Origin: Haloarchaeobius salinus
GTDB lineage: Archaea; Halobacteriota; Halobacteria; Halobacteriales; Natrialbaceae
DNA: 64,000 nt
Assembly: GCF_024464185.1 (NCBI RefSeq)
Contig: NZ_JANHAU010000007.1
Span: 62,001 to 126,000 of the forward strand
Reading direction: 5' to 3'
The notes under the pieces are model-generated. The model worked only from the letters and a program-made list of their open reading frames with translations. It was not told where the DNA came from and made no database searches. The translations under genes were made by a program, and so were the position numbers. How positions within the stretch are numbered: position 1 is the first letter of the stretch; every line of letters starts with the position of its first letter. Below are positions 43,395-51,831 of this stretch, one piece after another.

Positions 43395-44957
43395 TCAACA
43401 GAGCAGCAGATAGAACCAATAGGGGAGCTGGATCACGCGATTCTCGCGAAGCGTGATCGGCTCCTCAGTCGAGACGGTATCGCCCGTCAAGAGGAATCCC
43501 ACCGGAACATCGTATTCGTCGAGGAACTCGGTAATCACGTCGAGGGAGTCGTCGATAGGCGGTCGATACGCGAGGACAACAGGCACTGGTGTGTCATCGA
43601 TATCGAGGACGAAATCGACCTCACCCTGTCTCCCGCGCCAGAACTGGACGGATGGGTCGCTCTCGGATTCCTGTGCGGCATTGACGCCATAGGCGAACCG
43701 CATACTGTGGTCGAAACCGGCGACACGGGCCAGGTCAGCTTCTCGGCCGAAATCACTCAACACGCGATCGGCGTTCCCATCGGCGAGTGCAGTCACGAGG
43801 CCAGTATCTCGAAGGTACAACCGGACTGACCGCGGCCGGGCGTTGTCGTACTCAGTCACACCGGTCAAGAGAAACAGGTCTGCGAGCGCGGGAAGATAGC
43901 TGTCGGCGATAGTTCGCCGGTCGACATCGAATAGCTCGACGAGCTCCTGATACCGTATTGGTTCCGAGCCACGATTATGGGCGGCAAGTGCACAGAGACG
44001 TTCGAGGTCGGCGATCGTCTTGATGGATTCGAACCCAGGGACTTCCTGGTAGAGCGCATCTCGTACTTCCTCACGTAGGCGTGTGTAATCAGTCGTTGTG
44101 AGGTTGGACGCAGAATCGATGACTCCGTCGTGCTCGTAGCTTATCGTGCCACCCATCGCGAGGTAATCCACAACCTTCGACTGGATACGGGGTTCGACAT
44201 CCTCGATCTTCTCGTACTTCCCTCGAAGTTCATCGAGAAGCGGTCCTGTCTCGCCACTCTCGAGGGCTGCTGGGAGGCTCTTTTCTCCGGAGCGTATCGA
44301 AGTCGGACTTACACGGCGTTCGGACTCCTCGAGGTCGGGATAGAGGGTGAAAAGGTAGTCACGGAATTTCTCAGGGAGGATGGGCTGCGTGTCGTACTGG
44401 TTCTCCGGGAAGCCGGCACTCTCGAGTTCACGTTCGACTTGGACCTCGGCACTCGCTGTGACGATAACGTACCGGTCTGCTGCCTCGTCGAGGATATCGA
44501 CGACTGGGGTTCCCCAGCCGTCGATCGTCGGTTTCCCCGGGTGTTCGATCTGGTGGACATCGTCAAGGAAGATGAAATGTGGCTCGGGTGAATCGAGTCG
44601 CCCCAGGATGCGGCTCTCGTAATACCGGACTGCACGTCGGAGTTGCTCGTCAGATTGGAGTTGATACAACGGGTCCGCGTCAAATGGGAGATAGAGAAAC
44701 CGTTCTGGCTCGGCACCGGCTTCGATTCGGTGATGGATGAACTGTTTGCAGAGCGTCGTCTTCCCCGCTCCGCGCCGCCCGACTAGACCAAGCAAGGGCT
44801 GGTCTTCGAACTGACTCCCAGAGCGGTCCGGCCGGGCGAGGTGATAGAAGTCACTCTTCTGCCGCGCAGGAAGTGTGAATGCGGCAGTACCCTGTTCCCA
44901 CCACGGGTTGTGATCGTGGAGGGATTGAACCAGGGAGTTTCGCGCGTCAACTGACAT
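43395..44957 (-). CDS. AAA-family ATPase with DUF4143-type C-terminus
   Basis: A 520-residue protein with ATG at 44957; a GTG nine codons earlier (44984) is possible. GRRGAGKTTLCKQF (Walker A, about residues 60-73) and FIFLDDVHQIEHPG (Walker B, about 130) mark an AAA_14-type ATPase, and the C-terminal part with LYLRDTGLVTALADGNADRV and GEVDFVLDIDDTPVPVVLAY is the DUF4143 domain, whose acidic pattern is like a PD-(D/E)XK fold. Such ATPases are common in archaea and their targets are unknown. It converges on the PIN gene, with about 10 bases between. Confidence 0.85.
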   Translation of the reverse strand: MSVDARNSLVQSLHDHNPWWEQGTAAFTLPARQKSDFYHLARPDRSGSQFEDQPLLGLVGRRGAGKTTLCKQFIHHRIEAGAEPERFLYLPFDADPLYQLQSDEQLRRAVRYYESRILGRLDSPEPHFIFLDDVHQIEHPGKPTIDGWGTPVVDILDEAADRYVIVTASAEVQVERELESAGFPENQYDTQPILPEKFRDYLFTLYPDLEESERRVSPTSIRSGEKSLPAALESGETGPLLDELRGKYEKIEDVEPRIQSKVVDYLAMGGTISYEHDGVIDSASNLTTTDYTRLREEVRDALYQEVPGFESIKTIADLERLCALAAHNRGSEPIRYQELVELFDVDRRTIADSYLPALADLFLLTGVTEYDNARPRSVRLYLRDTGLVTALADGNADRVLSDFGREADLARVAGFDHSMRFAYGVNAAQESESDPSVQFWRGRQGEVDFVLDIDDTPVPVVLAYRPPIDDSLDVITEFLDEYDVPVGFLLTGDTVSTEEPITLRENRVIQLPYWFYLLLC

Positions 44958-45280
44958 CGTTGTCTGAGTATCAGAGCCCACCACAATGGATTTTTCGGGA
45001 GTATTTGACCCGGTGGAGAGATTATTTGACTTCTATAGTACTGGCTACCGCGGGTTCTTAGTTCGTATCGGCAGTGATATTCACCGTCAGGAGGTCGTTT
45101 TTATCGATATAATAGACTAGGATATGATTCTTACCGATGTTTTTAATACATCTTGGAACACATAGTTGCTTGTGGTGGCCGGGAAAGGAACACTGCGATG
45201 TCGGTAATCATCGAGATGGGTTTCCACGGTCGAATCCGGTCACCCGCTGGCTGTACGGGGAAGACAGCGCACCAGAACCG

Positions 45281-47389
45281 ATGAACGCGACATACTCAGA
45301 TCTAAACGAAGGGGAACGCATCGACATCACTGTCGAGTTCGTCTCACGACGAGCGCTCGACAGCGGGGGAAATCGTGTCTGCCGGCTGCTCGTCGAAGAT
45401 GACACCGGCAGCCGATTCGCGATCTTCGTCACGCCCGACAAGGGCTTCCTCGAGGGACTTCGAACGGGGGGGAAGTACACCCTCACCGGCCTCCTCGGAA
45501 GCGCTCCGAGCGGACCGGTGAGCAGAGGAACGCCCGACTGTCCGGCGTGTGGGGGGCCACTGCGGCGAGGGGTTGTCGCTGACGCGGTCGACACCACGAT
45601 TACCGACACGGCCTCGCCACTGGGGGTGGAGCAGCTCTTCGGCATCATCGACGAACAGACCACCGTGTCGCGTGCGGAACGACGAACGGATGTCGTGGAC
45701 GACTGGCAGCCGATGAACGTCGGTGGGAAGAGCGAGTCGGCCGTCACCGCACCCGACTACGTGTGTTCGGACTGCGGCCGAACGCTCGACTCGAGAGAGC
45801 TACACGAGAACCAGGGAGAGATAGTCGACTCGGTGGCCAACGAAAGCCCGGCAGCGGCACCGAGCCGAGCCGCACCTGAGACCGTCGGTCTGGCAACAGG
45901 GGGAGCGAAGGACGTGGAGAACTTTCGCGAGAACATCGCGAACGGCTACACGCCACAGCCGGAGTCGATCAGCACCGAGGGGCTGTTCTACGACTACTAC
46001 TTCGAAACGGGGGAACGGACCGAATCGGACGCGCTCTTCGCGCCGCGATACGCTGCAGCGGCGAGCGAGAATCCACTCACGGGAGAGACCGACCAGTTCC
46101 TCTCCGTCGGTCTGGATTCGACGCTCGCACTCGAGGACTTCCAGCGACCGCAGCTCGACATCGTCACGGTGCTCGACGTCTCGGGGTCGATGAACAGCCA
46201 GTTCGACTCGTACTACTACGATGAACACGGTCGGGAGCGCGAAACAGAGAGTGGCTCCGAGACCAAACTCGAAGCGGCAACGGAGTCGCTGTGTGCGCTG
46301 ACGGAACGACTTCGCGACGACGACCGACTCGGCGTCGTGCTGTACAACCATCGAGCGCACGTCGCGAAACCACTCCGCGACGTCGGCTCGACAGACATGG
46401 ACGCAATCCGAGGACACATCCGCGACATCGCGGCCGGGGGGAGTACGAATCTCGCGGATGGATTCGAAGCAGCTGTCGACATGCTCGTCAAGGACGAACA
46501 GAACGAGGAGTCCCGGTACGAGGATGACGTCGAGCGACGCGTCGTCTTCATGACCGACATGATGCCGAACACTGGTACTACCGACGGGGGCTCTCTCACA
46601 CAGCTGTTCGAAGACGCTGCATCTACCGGGATACATACGACGTTCGTCGGGATGGGGATCGACGCGAATGCGGAGCTCGCTGATACGCTGTCTGGCATTA
46701 GGGGTGCCAACCACTACTTCGTCCAGTCGGGGCAGGAGTTCGAGCAGCGTCTCGACGACGAGTTCGACTACATGGTGACACCACTCGTCTACGACCTCGA
46801 ACTGGAGATCATGGGGGATGGCTACGAGATAACGGCCGTCCACGGGTCACCGAGCGATGACGAACCGTCGGACCAACTCATGCACGTGGAGACGCTGTTC
46901 CCCTCCGCGAAGGAGGACGGGGATGCTCGCGGCGGTGTCGTCCTCGTCGAAGTCGAGCAGACCAAGCCGACCGCCGAGCTGGACCTCGTCGTCTCGTGGA
47001 CCGAACGTGACGGCTCTGAACACAGCGAATCTGTGAGCGTCGAAGTACCCACGGTGGCTGGAACCTACGCGCATACCGGCATCAGAAAGGCGATCGCGCT
47101 AGCTCGGTACGCCCGGGAACTGCGGGCATGGACACGCGACGTCCACGAGCGCGCCGAGAGTTCCTCGGGTGTCGACGACTGGCTGCTACCCGATAATCGG
47201 GGCGAGCACGAACGAGAGTCGGTCTCGCTGGTAGTTTCGACGGGGTATGTGGAGCGCTTCGGTTCGCTCCGCGACTATCTCCACGAGGAGATGGAAGCAG
47301 TAGACGATAGAACGCTTCAGCAGGAACTCAACCTGCTCGAGACTCTCTGTCAGAAGCAGCCGGAGCGACCCCATGAAATGACCGAATAG
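45281..47389 (+). CDS. von Willebrand factor A-domain protein with zinc ribbon
   Basis: A 702-residue protein if started at ATG 45281; the 48 residues upstream look unlike haloarchaeal coding sequence and are left out, although the frame is open. The first 80 residues resemble an OB-type fold (RIDITVEFVSRRALDSGGNR). Two CxxC pairs follow (CPACGGPLRRG; VCSDCGRTLD), forming a zinc ribbon. The vWA domain begins at about residue 295 with DVSGSMNSQF (the MIDAS motif) and includes VVFMTDMMPNTGTTDGG (about 420). The C-terminal part is alpha-helical. The protein has no signal peptide. Its partner, usually a MoxR-type ATPase, is not in the window. Confidence 0.8.
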   Translation: MNATYSDLNEGERIDITVEFVSRRALDSGGNRVCRLLVEDDTGSRFAIFVTPDKGFLEGLRTGGKYTLTGLLGSAPSGPVSRGTPDCPACGGPLRRGVVADAVDTTITDTASPLGVEQLFGIIDEQTTVSRAERRTDVVDDWQPMNVGGKSESAVTAPDYVCSDCGRTLDSRELHENQGEIVDSVANESPAAAPSRAAPETVGLATGGAKDVENFRENIANGYTPQPESISTEGLFYDYYFETGERTESDALFAPRYAAAASENPLTGETDQFLSVGLDSTLALEDFQRPQLDIVTVLDVSGSMNSQFDSYYYDEHGRERETESGSETKLEAATESLCALTERLRDDDRLGVVLYNHRAHVAKPLRDVGSTDMDAIRGHIRDIAAGGSTNLADGFEAAVDMLVKDEQNEESRYEDDVERRVVFMTDMMPNTGTTDGGSLTQLFEDAASTGIHTTFVGMGIDANAELADTLSGIRGANHYFVQSGQEFEQRLDDEFDYMVTPLVYDLELEIMGDGYEITAVHGSPSDDEPSDQLMHVETLFPSAKEDGDARGGVVLVEVEQTKPTAELDLVVSWTERDGSEHSESVSVEVPTVAGTYAHTGIRKAIALARYARELRAWTRDVHERAESSSGVDDWLLPDNRGEHERESVSLVVSTGYVERFGSLRDYLHEEMEAVDDRTLQQELNLLETLCQKQPERPHEMTE

Positions 47390-47453
47390 CCACGAACCGA
47401 CCGGAACAACCAACCAGAGCCAGTCAGCCGTTCCCAGTCATTTTTCTGCCGTC

Positions 47454-50400
47454 TCAATGTGAGATATCGATGTCTGCCTCATCACTACAGGAGAGACTCC
47501 TGTGGGGACAGTACTTGCAGTGGTCTCCAGCCGTGTACGTCCCAAAGGAACTCTCAGCGGCGTCTGAGAGACGGTCGGACAGCTGTTCCCTCACACGGTC
47601 CAGGTCCGCGTCGGTGAACTCCCGCAGGTCGATTCGTGGCCCCTGCTCCCCGACATATGCATAGCCGGCAGTCCTGACTGGTTCCTCGAACAGTTGCTCA
47701 CAGGCAAGCAGGTAGATCGGCAGTTGGAGATCGTCGTCGAGTGACCGCTCTTTCTGCGTGGCTTTGTAATCGAGGACGACCAGATCGCCATTCTGGCGAC
47801 GGCAGAGGGCGTCAATCAACCCGACGATACTTTCGCCGTCGAACGACAGCTCGAAGCCGCGCTCTGCAGCCAGTATCTCCCACTCGCTCGCCTCAGTCTG
47901 GAAGAACCGTTCGATACACTCCTCGACCGCCGGGAGTACATCCCCTTCGCCCCGAATCATCGCGACACGCTCAGCAAGCGCCAGCCACTCTGCTTTGCTC
48001 GTGTACCCACGATCGGCCGCTCGTTCCGCAGTGTCGTGGAACAGGATGCCGATCGCTTGTTGGCTGGGGCCACTGTTTCCTGCTCCGATCCCCTGACCGG
48101 TGACAGGGTCGTCGAACGCTCTGACGACGTGGCTGAGATAGTGCCGTCGCTGGCAGGTTTCAAACGTGTCTAGCGATGTGTAACTGTGTCGCCGGTGGAG
48201 TGTCGCATCGGCTGGTTCACCAATGATGTCCGGGGGGAGCTCGTCAGCAAGCGCAGGGTCGAGATCACCTTCGAGCGCCTGCTTCGCTAGGCCCAAGACG
48301 CGGTCCTGTCCGGCCGATCGGCTGTACTGTTGCTGGCCTTCGACTGCGGCAACCCGTCCAGTCACGTCGACCGGGCTTGCGAGGGTTTCGGTTCCGTCTA
48401 TCGCTGTCGGCGGCCGGCTCTCCTGAATCGTCTCCCAGATGGGGAACGAGACGCCATCGATGGACCACGGGACGGTACCTGGGAGGACATCGCCGACAGT
48501 GGCTGGTGAAATGGTCTCGTCGCCGGAGTCGTCGTCAGAGTCGTCGTACCGGCCGCTGAGGATCGAGAGTTCCTCTGCACGAGTGATACCGACGTGGAGC
48601 AATCGGCGGGCCTCGTGCTCGTCCCGCTCGGCGAAGTCGTGGTCGAGGGGGGAGCCACCATCGAGGACGTGCTCGACGACGTCGTACGTGCGGGCCTGGG
48701 GCTCCCACTCGTCTGCACGGAGTTGCGGGAGGACGACGACCGGGAACTCGAGCCCCTTGCTCTTGTGGATCGTCATGATGGAGACCGCTGCCTCTTGCGC
48801 CTCGGGCTGGTCCTCCATCTCGCGGTCGGAGACCTCCGTAATGATGTCGTGCTGGTCGAGGAACTCGATGAACCGGCCGGACAGTTCTGGCTCGACAGCA
48901 CCCTCCTCGAACGAGCTCACGACTTCGTCGAGTGCCCGTAGGTCGCGGCGCTCCTGCTCGGAGAGGAACCACTCGATACGCATCGTCGACTTGAGCTCCT
49001 GATAGAGGCGAGAGAGCGAGTAGGTGTCGCGCTTCGCCCACAGGTCGCCGAGTTGCTCGCGCGCCGTTTCGACCCGCTCGGGTTCGGTAAGTTCGTCCAA
49101 CGGTAGTTCGAGAAGCGAGGTCTGGAGCGGTGTCTCCTCGTCCGAACCCGTGCGTGGCAGTTCGTGTGTGTTCAATCGTTCGAGGTCCTTCCGATGGATT
49201 CGGTACCGCATGGCGAGGACCCTGTTGAGTGCGACATCGTCGTGTGGGTTCGCGAGTGCCTTGAGTGCAGCAATGACGGTCTCCACACCGGGTGCTTCAG
49301 ACGCGAGATCGCCGCCGAGTTCGTATGGGATACCAGCCGAAGTGAGTTCGTCTGCGATAGGCCGTGCGTGGCGTTTCTTGCGGACGAGGATGGCGATGTC
49401 ACCGGGACTGTACTCTGTGTCGGCGATGTCGTTGTCTCCGTTGATGAGGCGAACGAGCGCGTTCGTGAGCTGGGCTGCTTCGTCCTCGGGCTCTTCGTCC
49501 GCTTCGAGCGTGACGACACCCGTGTCAGCATCTGCGGCGTCTCCAACCGCGGTGAGTTCTTTGTCACTTGCGCGAGCCTCCAGGTGCGAGAGCGCGTTGT
49601 TCGCGAGGTCGAGGATCGGCTGTCGGGAGCGGAAGTTCTCCTCGAGCGTCTCGTCGTGCAGGTTGGGGTAGGTCTCGTCGAGTCGCGGACCGATGTTCTC
49701 GACGTTCGCGCCCCGCCACTCGTAGATCGCTTGGTCGGCATCGCCGACGACGAAGAGGTCGGCCTCGGCAGCGAGCCGCTGGACGAGCTCGAACTGGACG
49801 GTGTCGGTGTCCTGGTACTCGTCACAGAAGACGTAATCGTAGCGCTCGCCGAGCCAGCCCGCGACCGTGTCGTCCTGCAGGAGATCGACCGTCGCGAGGA
49901 CGAGGTCGTTGAAGTCGAGCAGGTTCTCCTCGTCAAGTCGAGCCTCGTACGCTCTGTACCCGGGGGCGAGGTCGGAGAGTGTCTGGCAGCGCTCGACGAA
50001 CTCGTCGAGTTTCCCGGGGAGCGAGTAGTCGAGGGAGGGCATCCCCTTCGGAGCACCGCTGTACTGGCCGAACAGGTGCGCGGGGAGTTTGAAGCTGTAC
50101 GTGAGGTCACCGTCGAGGATCTCCGCTCTGTTTTCGTCGAGGAATACCCCCATTGAGACGCAGGTCTCGGACATAACATCGAGATAGGAAGCCACGTGTG
50201 CCTCCATCCCATCGTCGTGCAGGTCGGCGCGGAGTTCCGCCAGTGTCAGTTCCATCGCGCCGAGGTTGTCGATCATCTCGTCGAGGCGGTCCCGGGTGAT
50301 CTTCTGCCAGCCGACTCTGAGATGCTCGTCCGCGGCGTCGTGGATCTCGTCGGTCAGCGCGCCGAGTTCGAACAGTCGGTCGACGCTCGGCAGGTACGCG

Positions 50401-50921
50401 TCGACGTCGTCGGGCGTGATCCCGGCACGTTTCATCGCCGGGATGAACTTCAGGAGTCGATCCGAAGCCCCGCTCGCATAGTCTACGCCCTCGTACACGT
50501 CCGGGTTCGTGAACCGGTATGGCATCTCGTCGAGGACCTCGTAGCTGAGCGCGAACCGGTCGGCGTCCGTTGCGATGTCGTACCGCGGGTCGAGGTCCGC
50601 GTGGTACGCGAACTCCTGCAGGAGCTCGTGGCAGATGGCGTGGTAGGTGTACGCCTCGATGTCGTATCCCTGTTCGCCGACAGTCTCGACGAGTTTCTCG
50701 CGCATCGAGTCGGCAGCTTTGTTCGTGAACGTCAGCGCGAGGATACGGTCCGGTGCCGTTCCGTTCTCGATGAGTCGCTGGATCTTCCGAACCATCGTGA
50801 ACGTCTTCCCCGTACCAGCGCCAGCTCGGACTCGCATCGGGTAGGCATCGCTCTCGATGATGTCACGTTGGGCGTCTCGTGGCTCTGGGACTTGCTCGTG
50901 GGCGGTTCTGTTGTCAGTCAT
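47454..50921 (-). CDS. UvrD-type helicase fused to a PD-(D/E)XK nuclease
   Basis: A 1155-residue SF1 protein. Motifs visible are RAGAGTGKTFTM (Walker A, about residues 32-43), CDEYQDTDTVQFELV (motif II, about 370), VGDADQAIYEWRGA (motif III, about 392), TIHKSKGLEFPVVVL (motif V, about 715) and HVGITRAEELSIL (motif VI, about 775). From about 950 a RecB-type nuclease follows: VGLIDALCRRQNGDLVVLDY with K in DYKAT. The Cys in TFETCQRRHY together with CKYCPHRSLSC near the end likely bind an iron-sulfur cluster, as in AddB. It is the third gene of the operon; its ATG overlaps the stop of the previous gene. Confidence 0.9.
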   Translation of the reverse strand: MTDNRTAHEQVPEPRDAQRDIIESDAYPMRVRAGAGTGKTFTMVRKIQRLIENGTAPDRILALTFTNKAADSMREKLVETVGEQGYDIEAYTYHAICHELLQEFAYHADLDPRYDIATDADRFALSYEVLDEMPYRFTNPDVYEGVDYASGASDRLLKFIPAMKRAGITPDDVDAYLPSVDRLFELGALTDEIHDAADEHLRVGWQKITRDRLDEMIDNLGAMELTLAELRADLHDDGMEAHVASYLDVMSETCVSMGVFLDENRAEILDGDLTYSFKLPAHLFGQYSGAPKGMPSLDYSLPGKLDEFVERCQTLSDLAPGYRAYEARLDEENLLDFNDLVLATVDLLQDDTVAGWLGERYDYVFCDEYQDTDTVQFELVQRLAAEADLFVVGDADQAIYEWRGANVENIGPRLDETYPNLHDETLEENFRSRQPILDLANNALSHLEARASDKELTAVGDAADADTGVVTLEADEEPEDEAAQLTNALVRLINGDNDIADTEYSPGDIAILVRKKRHARPIADELTSAGIPYELGGDLASEAPGVETVIAALKALANPHDDVALNRVLAMRYRIHRKDLERLNTHELPRTGSDEETPLQTSLLELPLDELTEPERVETAREQLGDLWAKRDTYSLSRLYQELKSTMRIEWFLSEQERRDLRALDEVVSSFEEGAVEPELSGRFIEFLDQHDIITEVSDREMEDQPEAQEAAVSIMTIHKSKGLEFPVVVLPQLRADEWEPQARTYDVVEHVLDGGSPLDHDFAERDEHEARRLLHVGITRAEELSILSGRYDDSDDDSGDETISPATVGDVLPGTVPWSIDGVSFPIWETIQESRPPTAIDGTETLASPVDVTGRVAAVEGQQQYSRSAGQDRVLGLAKQALEGDLDPALADELPPDIIGEPADATLHRRHSYTSLDTFETCQRRHYLSHVVRAFDDPVTGQGIGAGNSGPSQQAIGILFHDTAERAADRGYTSKAEWLALAERVAMIRGEGDVLPAVEECIERFFQTEASEWEILAAERGFELSFDGESIVGLIDALCRRQNGDLVVLDYKATQKERSLDDDLQLPIYLLACEQLFEEPVRTAGYAYVGEQGPRIDLREFTDADLDRVREQLSDRLSDAAESSFGTYTAGDHCKYCPHRSLSCSDEADIDISH

Positions 50922-51831
50922 CGAGACTCACCTCCGCACCGATGTAGTCACCGCACATTCCCTGATACGAGCAGTCGCCACACGCGTTCTCGTGGATTTC
51001 TTCCCACGGTTCCGGCATGAACTCGCCGTCGACGATGCCAGTGTAGCAGTCGTCGATGAGCGACCAGATGGTGTCCTCGTGGGCCTCGTAGATCCAGCCG
51101 ACGTCGCGGGATTTCCCAGTTACCTCGACAGAGATACCATCGTGTCCAGGAGTCCGGTCGACGTTGTAGAGGACGCTATAGAACGTGAACTCGATATCCA
51201 TCCCTGGCTCGTAGTGCTCCGTCGCCTTCGCGCCCTCGATGTAGGTGGCAGCTTGGAAGACGCTCTTCAGAATGCTAGCGTGGTACTCCTCGCCGGCGTG
51301 GTGGGTCTCGATACGGTTGTGAGTCCGGCCGGAGACGATGCCGGAGAGTGAGCCCTTGTAGTCGATGATCTGGAGTGCCTCGTCGGTCCGGACGATGTTG
51401 TCCACGCGCCCACGCAGATGGACATCGCCACGATCGCAGGTGAGCCAGCCTTCCTGTTCGACGGAATTGCGAGCGTGTTCAAGGCCAGCCGCGGCGAAGT
51501 ACGCGTCTACACCGGCGATCGCGACCTGCCGGTCGTAGGCGAACTGGGCGTCCGAGGCGTACTCCTCACGGTCCGCTTGTTCGTCCCATCGGCGTTCAAT
51601 CGCTTCGTGAGCGTAGGTTTGGATCTCGTCGTCCGTCGGCGGCTCGGGCTGATCGGCGACCCATGCACACGTGTCCTCGATGGCACCGTGGTAGGCGAGC
51701 CCCCGGTCGAGATACCGCCGTGACTCCTCGGGCGACTCGACCGACCACTCCTTGTCGTACTCGTACTGGCGTGGGCAGGTCGCGTAGGTCGCCAGCCTCG
51801 ACGGCGAGACACGAATGATGTCTTCACTCAC
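50914..51831 (-). CDS. Iron-sulfur PD-(D/E)XK nuclease, RecB/Cas4-like
   Basis: A 305-residue protein. I start at GTG 51831, which overlaps the stop of the upstream gene (8 bases shared). VSPSRLATYATCPRQYEYDK at the start and CGDCSYQGMCGDY at the end hold four Cys for an iron-sulfur cluster. The nuclease site is HLRGRVDNIVR and LQIIDYKG (about residue 160-176). This is the RecB/Cas4 layout. The protein would trim DNA together with the helicase. ATGA overlap with the helicase gene downstream shows translational coupling. Longer frames that start at 51906 lie inside the upstream gene and are not real. Confidence 0.88.
   Translation of the reverse strand: MSEDIIRVSPSRLATYATCPRQYEYDKEWSVESPEESRRYLDRGLAYHGAIEDTCAWVADQPEPPTDDEIQTYAHEAIERRWDEQADREEYASDAQFAYDRQVAIAGVDAYFAAAGLEHARNSVEQEGWLTCDRGDVHLRGRVDNIVRTDEALQIIDYKGSLSGIVSGRTHNRIETHHAGEEYHASILKSVFQAATYIEGAKATEHYEPGMDIEFTFYSVLYNVDRTPGHDGISVEVTGKSRDVGWIYEAHEDTIWSLIDDCYTGIVDGEFMPEPWEEIHENACGDCSYQGMCGDYIGAEVSLDD

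Noticed and set aside
45137-45280. Longer start for the vWA protein
   Set aside because: The extra 48 residues are Trp/His/Cys-rich and unlike haloarchaeal coding sequence; ATG 45281 begins a normal acidic protein.
45800-46843. Long minus-strand open frame opposite the vWA gene
   Set aside because: The vWA gene has a MIDAS motif and zinc ribbon on the plus strand; the minus frame has no family pattern.
49164-50156. Long plus-strand open frame opposite the UvrD-type gene
   Set aside because: It is an antisense shadow of a high-GC gene with clear helicase motifs on the minus strand; its composition (rich in Val, Arg, Glu, no motif) is not protein-family-like.
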